Of a DNA stretch of 64,000 nucleotides, positions 19,002 through 28,389 are shown piece by piece. Position numbers and translations under genes: made by a program. A model generated the notes under the pieces. That model saw only the letters and a list, made by a program, of their open reading frames with translations. It was not told the DNA's origin and did no database searches. The DNA is from Dulcicalothrix desertica PCC 7102 (GTDB lineage: Bacteria; Cyanobacteriota; Cyanobacteriia; Cyanobacteriales; Nostocaceae), in NCBI RefSeq assembly GCF_003991905.1, contig NZ_RSCL01000030.1, positions 21,887 to 85,886 on the forward strand. Direction: 5' to 3'. Each line of letters begins with the position of its first letter. Position 1 is the stretch's first letter.

Positions 19002-20294
19002 ATGAAAATAGCATTTATAGTTTGGCGTTTTCCAGTATTGTCAGAAGCTTTTATTCTTAATCAGATTATAGGTTTAATTCAACGTGGGCATGATGTTCAT
19101 ATTCATCCTGTGAATGGTTTACCAAAAAACTATACTGGTAAAGTTCATCCTGTTGTTGAAGAATATAAATTACTTGAGCGTACTTATTTTCCTCCTATTG
19201 TTCCTGAAAACTGGTATGTACGTTTCTTAAAGGGTGTGGGTTTGTTTTTAAAAAATATCCATAAAGGTTCTTTCAAAACTTTGCAGCTTTTGGATTCTAG
19301 TAAATATGGTGATGAAGTCGCAAATTTAAAAACTTTGTATCGAACTGTATCACTACTTCAAGATGGTTCGTATGACATTATTCATTGTCAATTTGGAACT
19401 TTGGCGCCTATTGCTCTTGCTTACCGCGATGCTGGTATAATTAAAGGTAAGTTAATTACTACGTTCCGTGGTATCGATATTAGTAAATATGTTCAAGAAA
19501 ACGGCGCCAATGTTTATGACCAACTTTTTAAAGAAGGCGAATTTTTTCTTGCCAACTGTGAATTTTTTGGCAACCGTGCGATTAATTTAGGTTGTGACGC
19601 AAAAAGACTTGTAGTTCACGGTTCAGGACTAGATTGCACTAAATTCTCCTTCAAGCCTCGTCCTAAACCTGTTAATGGTAAAATTAAAATTGCCACTACA
19701 GGGCGCCTGGTAGAAAAGAAAGGTATCGAGTATGCTATTCGTGCTATTGCAAAAATCGCAGCATCACACCCAAATATTGAATATAATATAATTGGAGATG
19801 GTGAATTAAAACAACAATTTGAACAGCTAATTAATGAATTGAATGTTGGACATATCGTCAAATTATTAGGATGGAAACAGCAAAAAGAAATTGTCGAAAT
19901 TCTTGATAATTCTCATATTTTTATTGCTCCCAGTGTTACTGCTGCTGATGGAAATCAAGATGCACCAGTTAATACTCTCAAAGAAGCAATGGCAATGGGT
20001 TTACCAGTAATTAGCACCATACATGGTGGTATTCCCGAATTAGTTCAAGATGATATCTCTGGATTTTTAGTACCAGAACGTGATGCTTCGGCTATTGCCA
20101 AAAAATTAGTTTATTTAATAGAACATCCCGAACGCTGGGAAAACATGGGTGCTTCAGGACGCGCGCGCGTTGAAGAAAAATACGACATGAATAAGCTCAA
20201 TGATGAATTAGTCGCAATTTATCAGCAAATGCTAACTTCTAACTTACCTGAGCAAGTGCAGGCACAAAATACACAAGAGTTCATTCGTGTTTAA
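19002..20294 (+). CDS. GT4-family glycosyltransferase, first of a tandem pair
   Basis: A 430-residue GT-B retaining glycosyltransferase. The N-terminus is FIVWRFPVLSEAFILNQI, the colanic-acid WcaL/AmsK-like opening. The C-terminal domain has GRLVEKKGIEYAIRAI, KLLGWKQQKEIVEIL and the EX7E catalytic region (KEAMAMGLPVISTIHGGIPE). It follows AGGAG by 8 bases. The next gene is a tandem duplicate with near-identical motifs but diverged N-terminal acceptor regions, so the two probably add the same class of sugar to different acceptors. Role: chain building of an exported polysaccharide at the inner face of the membrane. Confidence 0.88.
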   Translation: MKIAFIVWRFPVLSEAFILNQIIGLIQRGHDVHIHPVNGLPKNYTGKVHPVVEEYKLLERTYFPPIVPENWYVRFLKGVGLFLKNIHKGSFKTLQLLDSSKYGDEVANLKTLYRTVSLLQDGSYDIIHCQFGTLAPIALAYRDAGIIKGKLITTFRGIDISKYVQENGANVYDQLFKEGEFFLANCEFFGNRAINLGCDAKRLVVHGSGLDCTKFSFKPRPKPVNGKIKIATTGRLVEKKGIEYAIRAIAKIAASHPNIEYNIIGDGELKQQFEQLINELNVGHIVKLLGWKQQKEIVEILDNSHIFIAPSVTAADGNQDAPVNTLKEAMAMGLPVISTIHGGIPELVQDDISGFLVPERDASAIAKKLVYLIEHPERWENMGASGRARVEEKYDMNKLNDELVAIYQQMLTSNLPEQVQAQNTQEFIRV

Positions 20295-20306
20295 ACTAAA
20301 ATAATT

Positions 20307-21593
20307 ATGAAAGTAGCATTCTTTGTTGCACACTTTCCTGTGCTATCAGAACCATTTATTTTAAACCAAATTGCAGGTACAATAGAGCGTGGACACGAAG
20401 TTGATATCTACTCACTCGATGGACCACCTGAAGACACATCAAAAGTACATCCATTAGTAGAGCAATATAATCTGCTAGAGCGTACAATTTACGCACCAAC
20501 TCGACCTGAAAATGAACTATGGCGTTGGATTAAAGGCTTAGGTCTACTGCTAGTCAACTTTCATAAAAATCCTTCAGTTTGTCTGCAATTACTCAATACT
20601 TCTCGATATGTTAGTCAAGCGAAATCATTAAAAATGCTCTACCGAGCAATACCTTTTTTGGAAAAGAAATCATACGACATTATCCACTGTCAATTTAGTA
20701 CCTTGGGTGTGTTTGGTGTGTGGTTTCGGCAACTTGGTTTAATTGAAGGCAAATTAATTTCAACATTTCGCGGTTCAGACATTAGTAAGTTCCTACCGAA
20801 ATGGGGTGATAAAGTTTATAAGGAATTATTCCAAGAAACAGATTTTTTCTTAGCTAACTGTGACTTTTTCAAAAATAAAGCAGTTGCGCTAGGTTGCGAT
20901 GCCAATATGATTCATGTTCATGGTTCAGGAATTGATACCAGTAAGTTTTTCTTTAAAGAGCGTCACTTTCCTAATGATGGAGTTATTAGAATTGCTACTA
21001 CAGGGCGCCTTGTAGAAAAAAAGGGTATTGAATATGTAATTAGAGCTATTGCGAAAGTAGCGACAACTTACCCATGTTTAGAATATAATGTAATTGGTGA
21101 TGGTACACTCAGAGAAAAGTTTGAAGCCTTAAGTGCAGAACTCAATGTTAGCCATATCGTTAAGCTGCTAGGATGGAAACAGCAAAAAGAAATTGTTGAA
21201 ATACTCGATAAATGTCATATATTTGTTGCTCCTAGTGTAACTGGTAAAGACGGAAATCAAGACGCACCAGTTAATACTCTCAAAGAAGCAATGGCAATGG
21301 GTTTACCTGTAATTAGTACATTACATGGTGGTATTCCCGAATTAGTAGAAGATGGAATTTCTGGATTTTTAGTACCAGAGCATGACGCAGACGCTATTGC
21401 AGAAAAATTAATTTATCTTATCGAACATTCAGAAGATTGGGCAAAAATGGGTAGAGCAGGTCGCGCGCGTGTTGAAGCAAATTATGACATGACCAAGCTA
21501 AATGATGAATTAGTTGAAATTTACCAACAAATGTTGAATGGTGAGTTGACTGGAAATTTGACTGTAAGACCTTTGGTTTTAGCTAATAAATAA
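20307..21593 (+). CDS. GT4-family glycosyltransferase, second of a tandem pair
   Basis: A 428-residue paralogue of the preceding gene, 12 bases downstream. It shares FPVLSEPFILNQI, GRLVEKKGIEYVIRAI, LGWKQQKEIVEIL and KEAMAMGLPVISTLHGGIPE. Conservation is highest in the C-terminal donor half and weaker in residues 40-190, the acceptor side. No strong ribosome site is visible, so translation may be coupled to the upstream gene. A dispersed ACAGGCAGGATGCCTGT repeat follows the stop. Confidence 0.88.
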   Translation: MKVAFFVAHFPVLSEPFILNQIAGTIERGHEVDIYSLDGPPEDTSKVHPLVEQYNLLERTIYAPTRPENELWRWIKGLGLLLVNFHKNPSVCLQLLNTSRYVSQAKSLKMLYRAIPFLEKKSYDIIHCQFSTLGVFGVWFRQLGLIEGKLISTFRGSDISKFLPKWGDKVYKELFQETDFFLANCDFFKNKAVALGCDANMIHVHGSGIDTSKFFFKERHFPNDGVIRIATTGRLVEKKGIEYVIRAIAKVATTYPCLEYNVIGDGTLREKFEALSAELNVSHIVKLLGWKQQKEIVEILDKCHIFVAPSVTGKDGNQDAPVNTLKEAMAMGLPVISTLHGGIPELVEDGISGFLVPEHDADAIAEKLIYLIEHSEDWAKMGRAGRARVEANYDMTKLNDELVEIYQQMLNGELTGNLTVRPLVLANK

Positions 21594-21654
21594 ATAAACA
21601 GGCAGGATGCCTGTTCCACAATTGTAAAACAATTATAATGGAGTATATAATAAA

Positions 21655-22698
21655 ATGACAGAACCAATTGTTACACTAGTTGTCGTACCTCGCGAACGTT
21701 TTAGCTGTACACAAGAATCATTAGAAAGTATTTACGAACATACAGATTTTCCATTCAAATTAATTTACGTTGATGGAAACTCACCTGCTAAAGTTCGTCG
21801 CTATCTCGAAACAAAAGCACAAGAAAAAAACTTCAAACTCATTCGTACAGATTACTACCTTTCTCCCAACCATGCACGTAACATCGGTTTAAGTCATGTT
21901 GATACTAAATACTTAGTCTTCGTTGATAACGATGTTGTGGTTTCTCCAGGTTGGTTAAAAGCTTTAGTAGACTGTGCAGAAGAAACTGAAGCTACTGTTG
22001 TTGGACCTCTAATGTGCGAAAACAAACCTATCCACCAAAGAGTACACTTTGCTGGTGGAGAAAGTCATGTAGTTATTGACGTTAAAGGTCGGCGCCATCT
22101 ACGGGAAAAAATGTACAAACAAGGTCATAATGCAGTAGAATTACTTCCCCAACTTCAGCGCACCGAAACAGAATTATCAGAGTTTCACTGTACCCTAGTT
22201 CGCACTGATATATTTGAGCGCATTGGCTATCTTGATGAAGCGATGCTCAATACCAAAGAACACCTTGATTTTTGCATGAATGTCGCTGCTTCAGGAGGTA
22301 AAGTCTATTTTGAGCCAGCTAGTTTAGTTACCTACGTACCAGGACCACCTCTAGAATGGACAGATTTACATTTCTATATGTTGCGTTGGAGCGATGCTTG
22401 GACTTTGGCAAGTTTAGAACGCATCCGTGAAAAATGGAATTTATGCGAGGATGGTTATTTTAAAACCAAGTACAAAAAATTAGGTGTTAGACGCATCTCA
22501 ACAATTATCAAACCCTTTGTACGTAAAGTCAGCTTCGGGCAAGAAAATAAACCCTTAAAAAGGTTCCTCAAAAAGCTTGACAGAAAAATCAACCGCTATC
22601 TCACCGACCGCTACGCAGCTAGACTACCCCAACGCAAAATTCAACTTCCTCAAATTGTAAATCAACAGGCGCCGACAAAAGAATTATCCAAAGTTTAA
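21655..22698 (+). CDS. GT2-family glycosyltransferase
   Basis: A 347-residue inverting GT-A enzyme. It has TLVVVPRERFSCTQESLESI at the N-terminus, a nucleotide-binding Asp in LIYVDGNSP and a DXD-like FVDNDVVVSPGW near residue 103. The acceptor half is followed by a basic tail (LKRFLKKLDRKINRYL) that may touch the membrane. It ends the exopolysaccharide operon; the next gene is almost 400 bases away behind repeats. It contains no polymerase-type transmembrane helices, so it is a single-sugar transferase rather than a synthase. Confidence 0.87.
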   Translation: MTEPIVTLVVVPRERFSCTQESLESIYEHTDFPFKLIYVDGNSPAKVRRYLETKAQEKNFKLIRTDYYLSPNHARNIGLSHVDTKYLVFVDNDVVVSPGWLKALVDCAEETEATVVGPLMCENKPIHQRVHFAGGESHVVIDVKGRRHLREKMYKQGHNAVELLPQLQRTETELSEFHCTLVRTDIFERIGYLDEAMLNTKEHLDFCMNVAASGGKVYFEPASLVTYVPGPPLEWTDLHFYMLRWSDAWTLASLERIREKWNLCEDGYFKTKYKKLGVRRISTIIKPFVRKVSFGQENKPLKRFLKKLDRKINRYLTDRYAARLPQRKIQLPQIVNQQAPTKELSKV

Positions 22699-23084
22699 CT
22701 CTTCAATCTGCTATCTCTGTGTTCTCTGCGTCTCTGTGGTGGAAAGAAGTTACTAATTTTACCACAGTGGCACAGATAAAGACGTGATTAATCGCGTCTT
22801 TGCACAGAGATTTTCTTATAAGGGACTTCCAAATAAAAAAATCTCCAATATCTTCTTGTGGAATGGGCATCCTGCCCGTTTATTTAAAGAAGGCGGGCAA
22901 GGATGCCCACCCCACAAGATGGAGAATTAAATTTTTGGAAGTCCCTAAGGCATATTCAAAAACAATCCAAATATCTGTTATATTAATTACATCAATTATT
23001 AATCACTAAAATTTTACTGTAAATTATCAGGAAAAGCTTGACTAATATTACCCTTAGACTTAAAAATACTACTTGTTCGTATAA
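22699..23084. other. Repeat-filled gap before porin gene
   Basis: Holds, in order: a generic CTCTGCGTCTCTGTGG-type dispersed repeat, a degraded GTAGAGACG-family palindrome (22778-22801), the MITE-like element at 22821-22946, then AT-rich sequence that should carry the porin promoter. A 69-codon frame across the repeats is not a gene. Confidence 0.65.
22821..22946. mobile_element. MITE-like element with internal nested palindromes
   Basis: A 126-base element bounded by inverted AGGGACTTCC / GGAAGTCCCT ends, with imperfect pairing continuing for about 27 bases. Inside is a second, nested inverted pair of the GTGGAATGGGCATCCTGCC type (22857-22919). It carries no transposase. No clear target duplication was found. 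Confidence 0.65.
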
Positions 23085-24800
23085 GTGAGTAGGATGGTAA
23101 AATCTTTTCGGGGTTTAAAGGTAAGTTTAGTAATTTTACTTAATTCTCTTTTTCCTTTTAGTCAAGTTTATGCTATTAAGGTGCATTTTGCTAAAAATAT
23201 ACCTGAGCAGTCATTGAGTCAAATGCAACTTCAACCTGATATAGAAAAATTAGAACCTAAAGCTCCTACGTTACATCCCTCTTATGAATTGAGTTTTTCG
23301 GATACTAAACAAGGTAAAACCTCTTTTGCCCAAAAATTCAATCTCGTTACTTCTGTTGAAAATGATGCAAAATGTGAGCTAAGTTGCGAGAACGAAATTA
23401 CTTCGGTTTCTGAGTTATCAGATATACATCCTACAGACTGGGTTTATACTGCTCTACAATCATTATTAGACCGCTATGGACTATCTGCTGACAAAAAGTT
23501 TGATGGAAATCGTTCATTAACTCGCTACGAATTTGCTGCGCTAATAAGTGCTGCAATTGACTCTATAAATAAGCAAATTGCACTGAATTCTCAAAACATA
23601 ACGCAAGAAAACTTAAAACTTTTGCAACGCTTACAAACCGAATTTGCAACAGAACTCGATAATTTAGAAAGAAGAGTAGAGCTTTTAGAACAACGCTCAC
23701 CAGGAGAACTCAATCAATTTTCCACTACAACTAAATTGACTGGAGAGGTATTATTTGCCGTCATTGGTGTTGAGGATAAAAAAAATGATAACGATAATAA
23801 TATTACTTTAGGTTCGCGTGTTCGTCTCAACTTTAACACCAGTTTTACAGGTAAAGATAACCTAAGAGTTCGCTTGCAAAGTAGTAATCTTCCTAGACTT
23901 GATAGAGTTACTGGAACTGATATGGCTCGTTTGGCTTTTCAAGGAAGCGACAATCACCAAGTTCGTGTTAGTGGTTTAGATTATTCTTTTCTAATTAGCA
24001 AAGATTTAAGAGTTCTCATACCTGTTGTTGGTGGTGATCTGGCAGACTTTACCGACCCTCTCAACACTTATATTAGTGGAAGTTCGAGAGGCGCCATTTC
24101 TCGTTTTGGTCAACGAAACCCTATTTATCGTCAAGGAGGAGGTGCTGGTTTAGGGTTAAGTTATGAAATTAGTGATGCTTTTGAGTTTGAAGTGGGTTTT
24201 ATTGCCAGTGATGTAGATGACCCAGACGTTGGATTTAATAAAGCAGATTATGGCGCCATCGCGCAATTAACATTAGAACCAGCACAAGATATCGAATTTG
24301 GTTTAACTTATATATACTCTTACAATAACGTTAATACCGGGACTGGAAGCGAGCGTGCAAATGACCCATTTGATGATGAAAGTGAAGCCATCGTTGCAAA
24401 CTCTTTTGGATTTCAATCAACTATAAAACTCAACCCTAATATTACCGTTGGAGGTTGGGTTGGATACACACAAGCGACAGCAACCGACTTAGAAAATAGC
24501 CCTACAGCTAATATCTTCAACTGGGCATTTACTCTCGCGTTGCCTGATTTCGGTTCTGAAGGTAGCTTGGCTGGCTTTACAATTGGTCAACCACCGAAAG
24601 TAACAAGTAATGATTTTACAGTTGGCAACAGTAAATATCAAGACTCTGATACCTCGCTACATTTAGAAGCTTTTTATAGATTGCAAGCGTCTAAAAATCT
24701 TGGAGTCACCTTTGGTGTATTAATGATTACAAACCCAGAACATAACAGCAACAACGATTCCATCTACGTTGGAACCGTGCGTACTACCTTTAGATTTTAA
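23085..24800 (+). CDS. SLH/OprB-type outer-membrane porin
   Basis: A 571-residue exported porin: signal peptide (LVILLNSLFPFSQVYA), SLH domain about 105-165 (DIHPTDWVYTALQSLL, LTRYEFAALISAAID), a short coiled coil (LQTEFATELDNLERRVELLEQ), then an OprB-type beta-barrel from about 215 ending in Phe (VGTVRTTFRF). In cyanobacteria the SLH domain binds pyruvylated cell-wall polysaccharide and the barrel passes ions and small solutes; some members take up iron. Start is either the GTG given or the ATG nine bases on. A perfect 28-base palindrome follows the stop and probably terminates transcription. Confidence 0.9.
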   Translation: MSRMVKSFRGLKVSLVILLNSLFPFSQVYAIKVHFAKNIPEQSLSQMQLQPDIEKLEPKAPTLHPSYELSFSDTKQGKTSFAQKFNLVTSVENDAKCELSCENEITSVSELSDIHPTDWVYTALQSLLDRYGLSADKKFDGNRSLTRYEFAALISAAIDSINKQIALNSQNITQENLKLLQRLQTEFATELDNLERRVELLEQRSPGELNQFSTTTKLTGEVLFAVIGVEDKKNDNDNNITLGSRVRLNFNTSFTGKDNLRVRLQSSNLPRLDRVTGTDMARLAFQGSDNHQVRVSGLDYSFLISKDLRVLIPVVGGDLADFTDPLNTYISGSSRGAISRFGQRNPIYRQGGGAGLGLSYEISDAFEFEVGFIASDVDDPDVGFNKADYGAIAQLTLEPAQDIEFGLTYIYSYNNVNTGTGSERANDPFDDESEAIVANSFGFQSTIKLNPNITVGGWVGYTQATATDLENSPTANIFNWAFTLALPDFGSEGSLAGFTIGQPPKVTSNDFTVGNSKYQDSDTSLHLEAFYRLQASKNLGVTFGVLMITNPEHNSNNDSIYVGTVRTTFRF

Positions 24801-24817
24801 AAAAACAATTAACGTAT

Positions 24818-24845
24818 GTAGAGACGTTACATGTAACGTCTCTAC
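24818..24845. terminator. GTAGAGACG-family palindrome between convergent genes
   Basis: Perfect palindrome with 14-base arms and core GTTACATGTAAC, placed between the convergent porin and NDH-2 genes. It would form a strong hairpin on either strand. No U-run follows it, so terminator activity is inferred from position. Confidence 0.55.
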
Positions 24846-24877
24846 GAGGGTTTATTTAATAACAAATGTTATTTTTA

Positions 24878-26287
24878 CTACACGTTGACAGGCGAAGGAC
24901 TATTAACTATTGAGTAATCGTCTGAACTTTGTTTAACAGGTGTTGCCACCATTTCGCTACCTGTAATTAGTCTTGCACCTCGGTTGCGGGTGATGTAATT
25001 CCATCCCCACTGCACCATGACGACTAACTTGTTATTAAATTCAATCAAGAAATAAACATGCACAAATAGCCAGAATGCCCAAGCAACAAAACCTGTAAGT
25101 TTCGTAAAGCCTAAATCGACAACCGCGCGATTGCGTCCAATCACTGCTAAACTACCGTGGTCTTTATACTTAAACGGCGCCGGAGTTTTTCCTTTGAGTC
25201 GTGTTTTAATAACTGATGCTACATACTCACCTGCTTGCATGGCAACTGGCGCCACTCCTGGTAAGGGTTTACCATTTTGATGTGAGTAATTAGCTAAGTC
25301 ACCAATTACAAATATATTTGGATAACCTTTAACACTAAAGTCTGATTCTACAACAACACGTCCTGCACGGTCGCATTCAACTGATGTAGCTTCCGCAAGG
25401 GTTTTACCCAATGGTGACGCTTTTACACCTGCTGCCCATAATACTGTTTGTGCAGGAATTTGCTCAACGTTATCACCACTTTTAATTGTGACTATATTAT
25501 TTTCTATATTTGTCACCATAGTACTTGTGCGTACAGTTACACCTAACTGCTTTAATGAAGCAGCAGCTTTTTGTGATAACTCTGGTGCAAAAGGTGGTAA
25601 AACTCTGTCTAAACCTTCTAAAAGAATTATTTGTGCTTCCGATGTATCAATATTGCGGAAGTCTTCTTTCATTGTATGGTAAGCAATTTCTGCGATGGCG
25701 CCTGCTAATTCCACCCCAGTCGGACCACCACCAACAACCACAAACGTTAGTAAAGCACGTCTAGCTTGTGCGTCTGTTTCTTTCTCTGCTGCTTCAAATG
25801 CACTAAATATACGGCGCCGCATTTGAATTGCATCTTCAACCGTCTTTAAACCAGGTGCGTGTTCTTCCCATTCATCTTTACCAAAATAAGAATGTTTTGC
25901 ACCCGTCGCTAAAATCAACGAATCATAACTTATTACATCATCACCCATAAAGACTTTTTGTCCCTGTGGGTCAATACTCGTAACTTCTCCGAGTAACACC
26001 TTAGTATTTTTACTCTTATTCAATACTGCACGTAGCGGTGAGGAAATATCCGCAGGTGATACCGTACCAGTGGCAACCTGATACAACAGTGGTTGAAAAA
26101 GGTGAAAATTCCGCTTATCAATCAGTGTAACTTGAACATTATTCACACGACTTAACGCTTTCGCTGCGTACAACCCCCCAAAACCACCTCCAACTATTAC
26201 AACGTGAGAACATTTTGGCGCCGGAGTTTCCCCTGCTATAAATAGCGTTTGGTCTAATGGTGGCTGGTTATCGACTGCATCTACCAT
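24878..26287 (-). CDS. Type II NADH dehydrogenase (NDH-2)
   Basis: A 469-residue non-pumping flavoenzyme that passes electrons from NAD(P)H to plastoquinone at the membrane. The FAD motif is IVGGGFGGLYAAKAL near residue 30. The NADH motif VVGGGPTGVELAG lies near 182, and the second FAD site is FVIGDLANYSHQNG. The C-terminus has the amphipathic, tryptophan-rich segment (WAFWLFVHVYFLIEFNNKL) typical of COG1252 enzymes. Cyanobacteria usually have several paralogues (NdbA/B/C) thought to regulate redox balance, and which one this is cannot be decided from sequence alone. It is a single-gene unit with a repeat-filled upstream region. Confidence 0.92.
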   Translation of the reverse strand: MVDAVDNQPPLDQTLFIAGETPAPKCSHVVIVGGGFGGLYAAKALSRVNNVQVTLIDKRNFHLFQPLLYQVATGTVSPADISSPLRAVLNKSKNTKVLLGEVTSIDPQGQKVFMGDDVISYDSLILATGAKHSYFGKDEWEEHAPGLKTVEDAIQMRRRIFSAFEAAEKETDAQARRALLTFVVVGGGPTGVELAGAIAEIAYHTMKEDFRNIDTSEAQIILLEGLDRVLPPFAPELSQKAAASLKQLGVTVRTSTMVTNIENNIVTIKSGDNVEQIPAQTVLWAAGVKASPLGKTLAEATSVECDRAGRVVVESDFSVKGYPNIFVIGDLANYSHQNGKPLPGVAPVAMQAGEYVASVIKTRLKGKTPAPFKYKDHGSLAVIGRNRAVVDLGFTKLTGFVAWAFWLFVHVYFLIEFNNKLVVMVQWGWNYITRNRGARLITGSEMVATPVKQSSDDYSIVNSPSPVNV

Positions 26288-26448
26288 AAAAAGGTTTTCC
26301 TAATTTTGACATTCCTGTCACTATTCTTAACAAATTTTAACAACTTTGTCGTAAGAGTTATTGTCTATTTTTTACATATGAAGTTTTGTTGAGGCATCAA
26401 ATCTTTCGTTTTTTACGTAAAGAATGATACTCATTAGCTACACACTCT

Positions 26449-26515
26449 TGTGGAGCGGGCATCCTTGCCCGCCTTGTGAAAATAAAAGGGACGGGCAAGG
26501 ATGCCCATCCCACAA
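26449..26515. repeat. Long inverted repeat, GGGCATCCTTGCCCG family
   Basis: Two arms (26449-26479 and 26488-26515) carry CGGGCATCCTTGCCCG and its complement, each arm itself palindromic, with outer TTGTGG/CCCACAA pairing. It lies between the NDH-2 and DUF89 genes and could fold as one long cruciform. Confidence 0.85.
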
Positions 26516-26554
26516 TATTTACAAGACTTGCAAGAGTTATTTTTATTTATGATG

Positions 26555-27769
26555 TTAATTTTGGACTAGTTGAATTACACCCCATTGACCGTTGGTTAGC
26601 CAATTTGTATCGCTTGGCGCCACTTTTTCGATGATTTCTGATTTTATTCCTGCGGCAACTTCAGATTTTAGAGTGCGTAGTGCAAGTAATGGCGCCGGGA
26701 AATAAGAGATAATATCGTTGATGTTGGTGGTGTAGTCCCAGTGTCTATCACCGAGTAATCGACGGTAATTTGCGTCACCTTTAATAATTGTCAAGTTACT
26801 AGCAGCTAAATCATTTCTAATTACATCGGGCATTTCCCAAAAGGCTAATGGAGATGTCCAAAAGTAATCGCTGCTTAAAACTAGTTTTCCTAATTCCAAG
26901 TATTCTTGTAGACGGTTTGCTAAAAATGTTACATCCCAATTATTTGATTTAGCAAAAAATTCAATTGTTTGATGTACATCTAGAATCATGGCATCTGAGA
27001 CAAAAGTGGGATGTGGTTTGAGATGTAACTTAATTTGTTTGGCTAAACCGCTACCGAGTAAAAAATCAACCAAACATAAATCGCAAACCAACTCAAACCC
27101 AGCATTATCAACAACTACATCAAAACGTCCTTGCTGGTTCTTGTTAATTAAATCAACTACCGAAGCTGCATCGTTGACTAATATATGTGCTTGCTGAGTC
27201 TGAATATCAAATTGAGTGCGGTCGGTTTCAAATGCAGACCACAAACTTAAATCAACGCGATTACCCCATAAAGCAAAATATAATAAACCTAATAATGCTT
27301 CTTCTGATTCAGAATTATCTAACCAGCTATTAACTTGATGACATAGTGTAGTAATAGCATCAAAACCAGTTTCTAAACCTTGACGTTTTTGGAGTGCGAA
27401 CGGGTCAACACCTTGCGACTCACCAGGAGCAAAATAACCAGTGATATTTAAAATCAAACGATAAAAATAAGTTTCAGCAAAAAACCAGGGAATATCAACC
27501 CAACGTTGCCCAAGAAAAGATTGAAGGTATTCATTCCATCTGGTAAAATCGGTGCCTGTGTCATCTACCAAAGATTGTATATACCCAGTTGGTAAAGCAC
27601 TAGCAAGTTGTTCTAAACTATCATTAACTGTACTAGTAAAAGAATTTTCAGCTATAACGCGACGAGCAATAGCAGGCATTCGTTGCGTAACAGTATACTC
27701 TGTAAACGAACCAACTTCGGCGCCGACAAGCGGAGATGGTAAAGGCAGTTTAGGAAGTGATGTAGTCAT
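26555..27769 (-). CDS. DUF89/ARMT1-like metal-dependent phosphatase
   Basis: A 404-residue protein of the DUF89 family. The hallmark region VVDNAGFELVCDLCLVDFLL supplies the metal-binding Asp-Asn pair, and HLKPHPTFVSDA follows as in eukaryotic and bacterial members. DUF89 proteins are metal-dependent phosphatases acting on damaged or excess phosphometabolites such as fructose-1-phosphate, and human ARMT1 belongs here. The substrate is not predictable from sequence. The gene begins 5 bases after the membrane-protein gene upstream, so the two form an operon. The start is the first ATG of the conserved region. Confidence 0.82.
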   Translation of the reverse strand: MTTSLPKLPLPSPLVGAEVGSFTEYTVTQRMPAIARRVIAENSFTSTVNDSLEQLASALPTGYIQSLVDDTGTDFTRWNEYLQSFLGQRWVDIPWFFAETYFYRLILNITGYFAPGESQGVDPFALQKRQGLETGFDAITTLCHQVNSWLDNSESEEALLGLLYFALWGNRVDLSLWSAFETDRTQFDIQTQQAHILVNDAASVVDLINKNQQGRFDVVVDNAGFELVCDLCLVDFLLGSGLAKQIKLHLKPHPTFVSDAMILDVHQTIEFFAKSNNWDVTFLANRLQEYLELGKLVLSSDYFWTSPLAFWEMPDVIRNDLAASNLTIIKGDANYRRLLGDRHWDYTTNINDIISYFPAPLLALRTLKSEVAAGIKSEIIEKVAPSDTNWLTNGQWGVIQLVQN

Positions 27770-27774
27770 GCCAT

Positions 27775-28299
27775 TTAACCATTAATAGTAGGAACATACT
27801 GCCGTAACAAATCATCAACAGGTTGTCGCTGTAAAGACTTGACTATCAAATTAGAGACCCTTTTAGCCAAACGACTCGAACTTCTTATAGCTAATACATC
27901 AACATCTGGTTCCGAAGGATTTACATTCCATTCATAGAATAGAATTTTTTCCCACCTAATAAACACCCCATCCCCCAGCCAAATGCCATTTTCCATGAGT
28001 GAGGGTTGATATGTAAACCCATTTAACAACATGTAAATACCAAAAATGAGTCGAGAGACACCAGCTATTCCTTCAGAAGTGCTGTTATCTGTAATGAATG
28101 AGCGAATCGATATTGCTGCTGACACTACAAACAGTATTCCAGCAAGGAAAGCTAATACTTGACCGATATATCTCCCACGATTGGGAATTGTTAGCAGTGA
28201 CCGACCAGCTTGTGTTCTCCCCACTGCCAAGTTGAAAATCAACCAGAGAGCTAATGGAATCAAGAGAATATATAAAATGTCACTAATTTGAAGTGCCAT
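27775..28299 (-). CDS. DUF5673-like membrane protein
   Basis: A 174-residue protein with an N-terminal membrane helix (YILLIPLALWLIFNLAV), two more hydrophobic segments around 45-70 and 80-97, and a cytoplasmic tail. The tail has ENGIWLGDGVFIRWEKILFYEW, a pattern seen in DUF5673/YcxB-like membrane proteins where a small beta domain follows two helices. Function is unknown. It is the first gene of a two-gene unit with the DUF89 phosphatase, 5 bases apart, so a shared process is possible. Confidence 0.65.
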   Translation of the reverse strand: MALQISDILYILLIPLALWLIFNLAVGRTQAGRSLLTIPNRGRYIGQVLAFLAGILFVVSAAISIRSFITDNSTSEGIAGVSRLIFGIYMLLNGFTYQPSLMENGIWLGDGVFIRWEKILFYEWNVNPSEPDVDVLAIRSSSRLAKRVSNLIVKSLQRQPVDDLLRQYVPTING

Positions 28300-28389
28300 T
28301 ATTGTAATATCGACTTTAGTCGATTTAATAGAACGGTTTTGATGTCAACATAATATTCCAATCTTTCTTAAAATTAAGCGATAAAACTA

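Noticed and set aside
22800..23009. 69-codon frame across the MITE-like element
   Set aside because: It follows repeat sequence on both sides and has no start context or homology.
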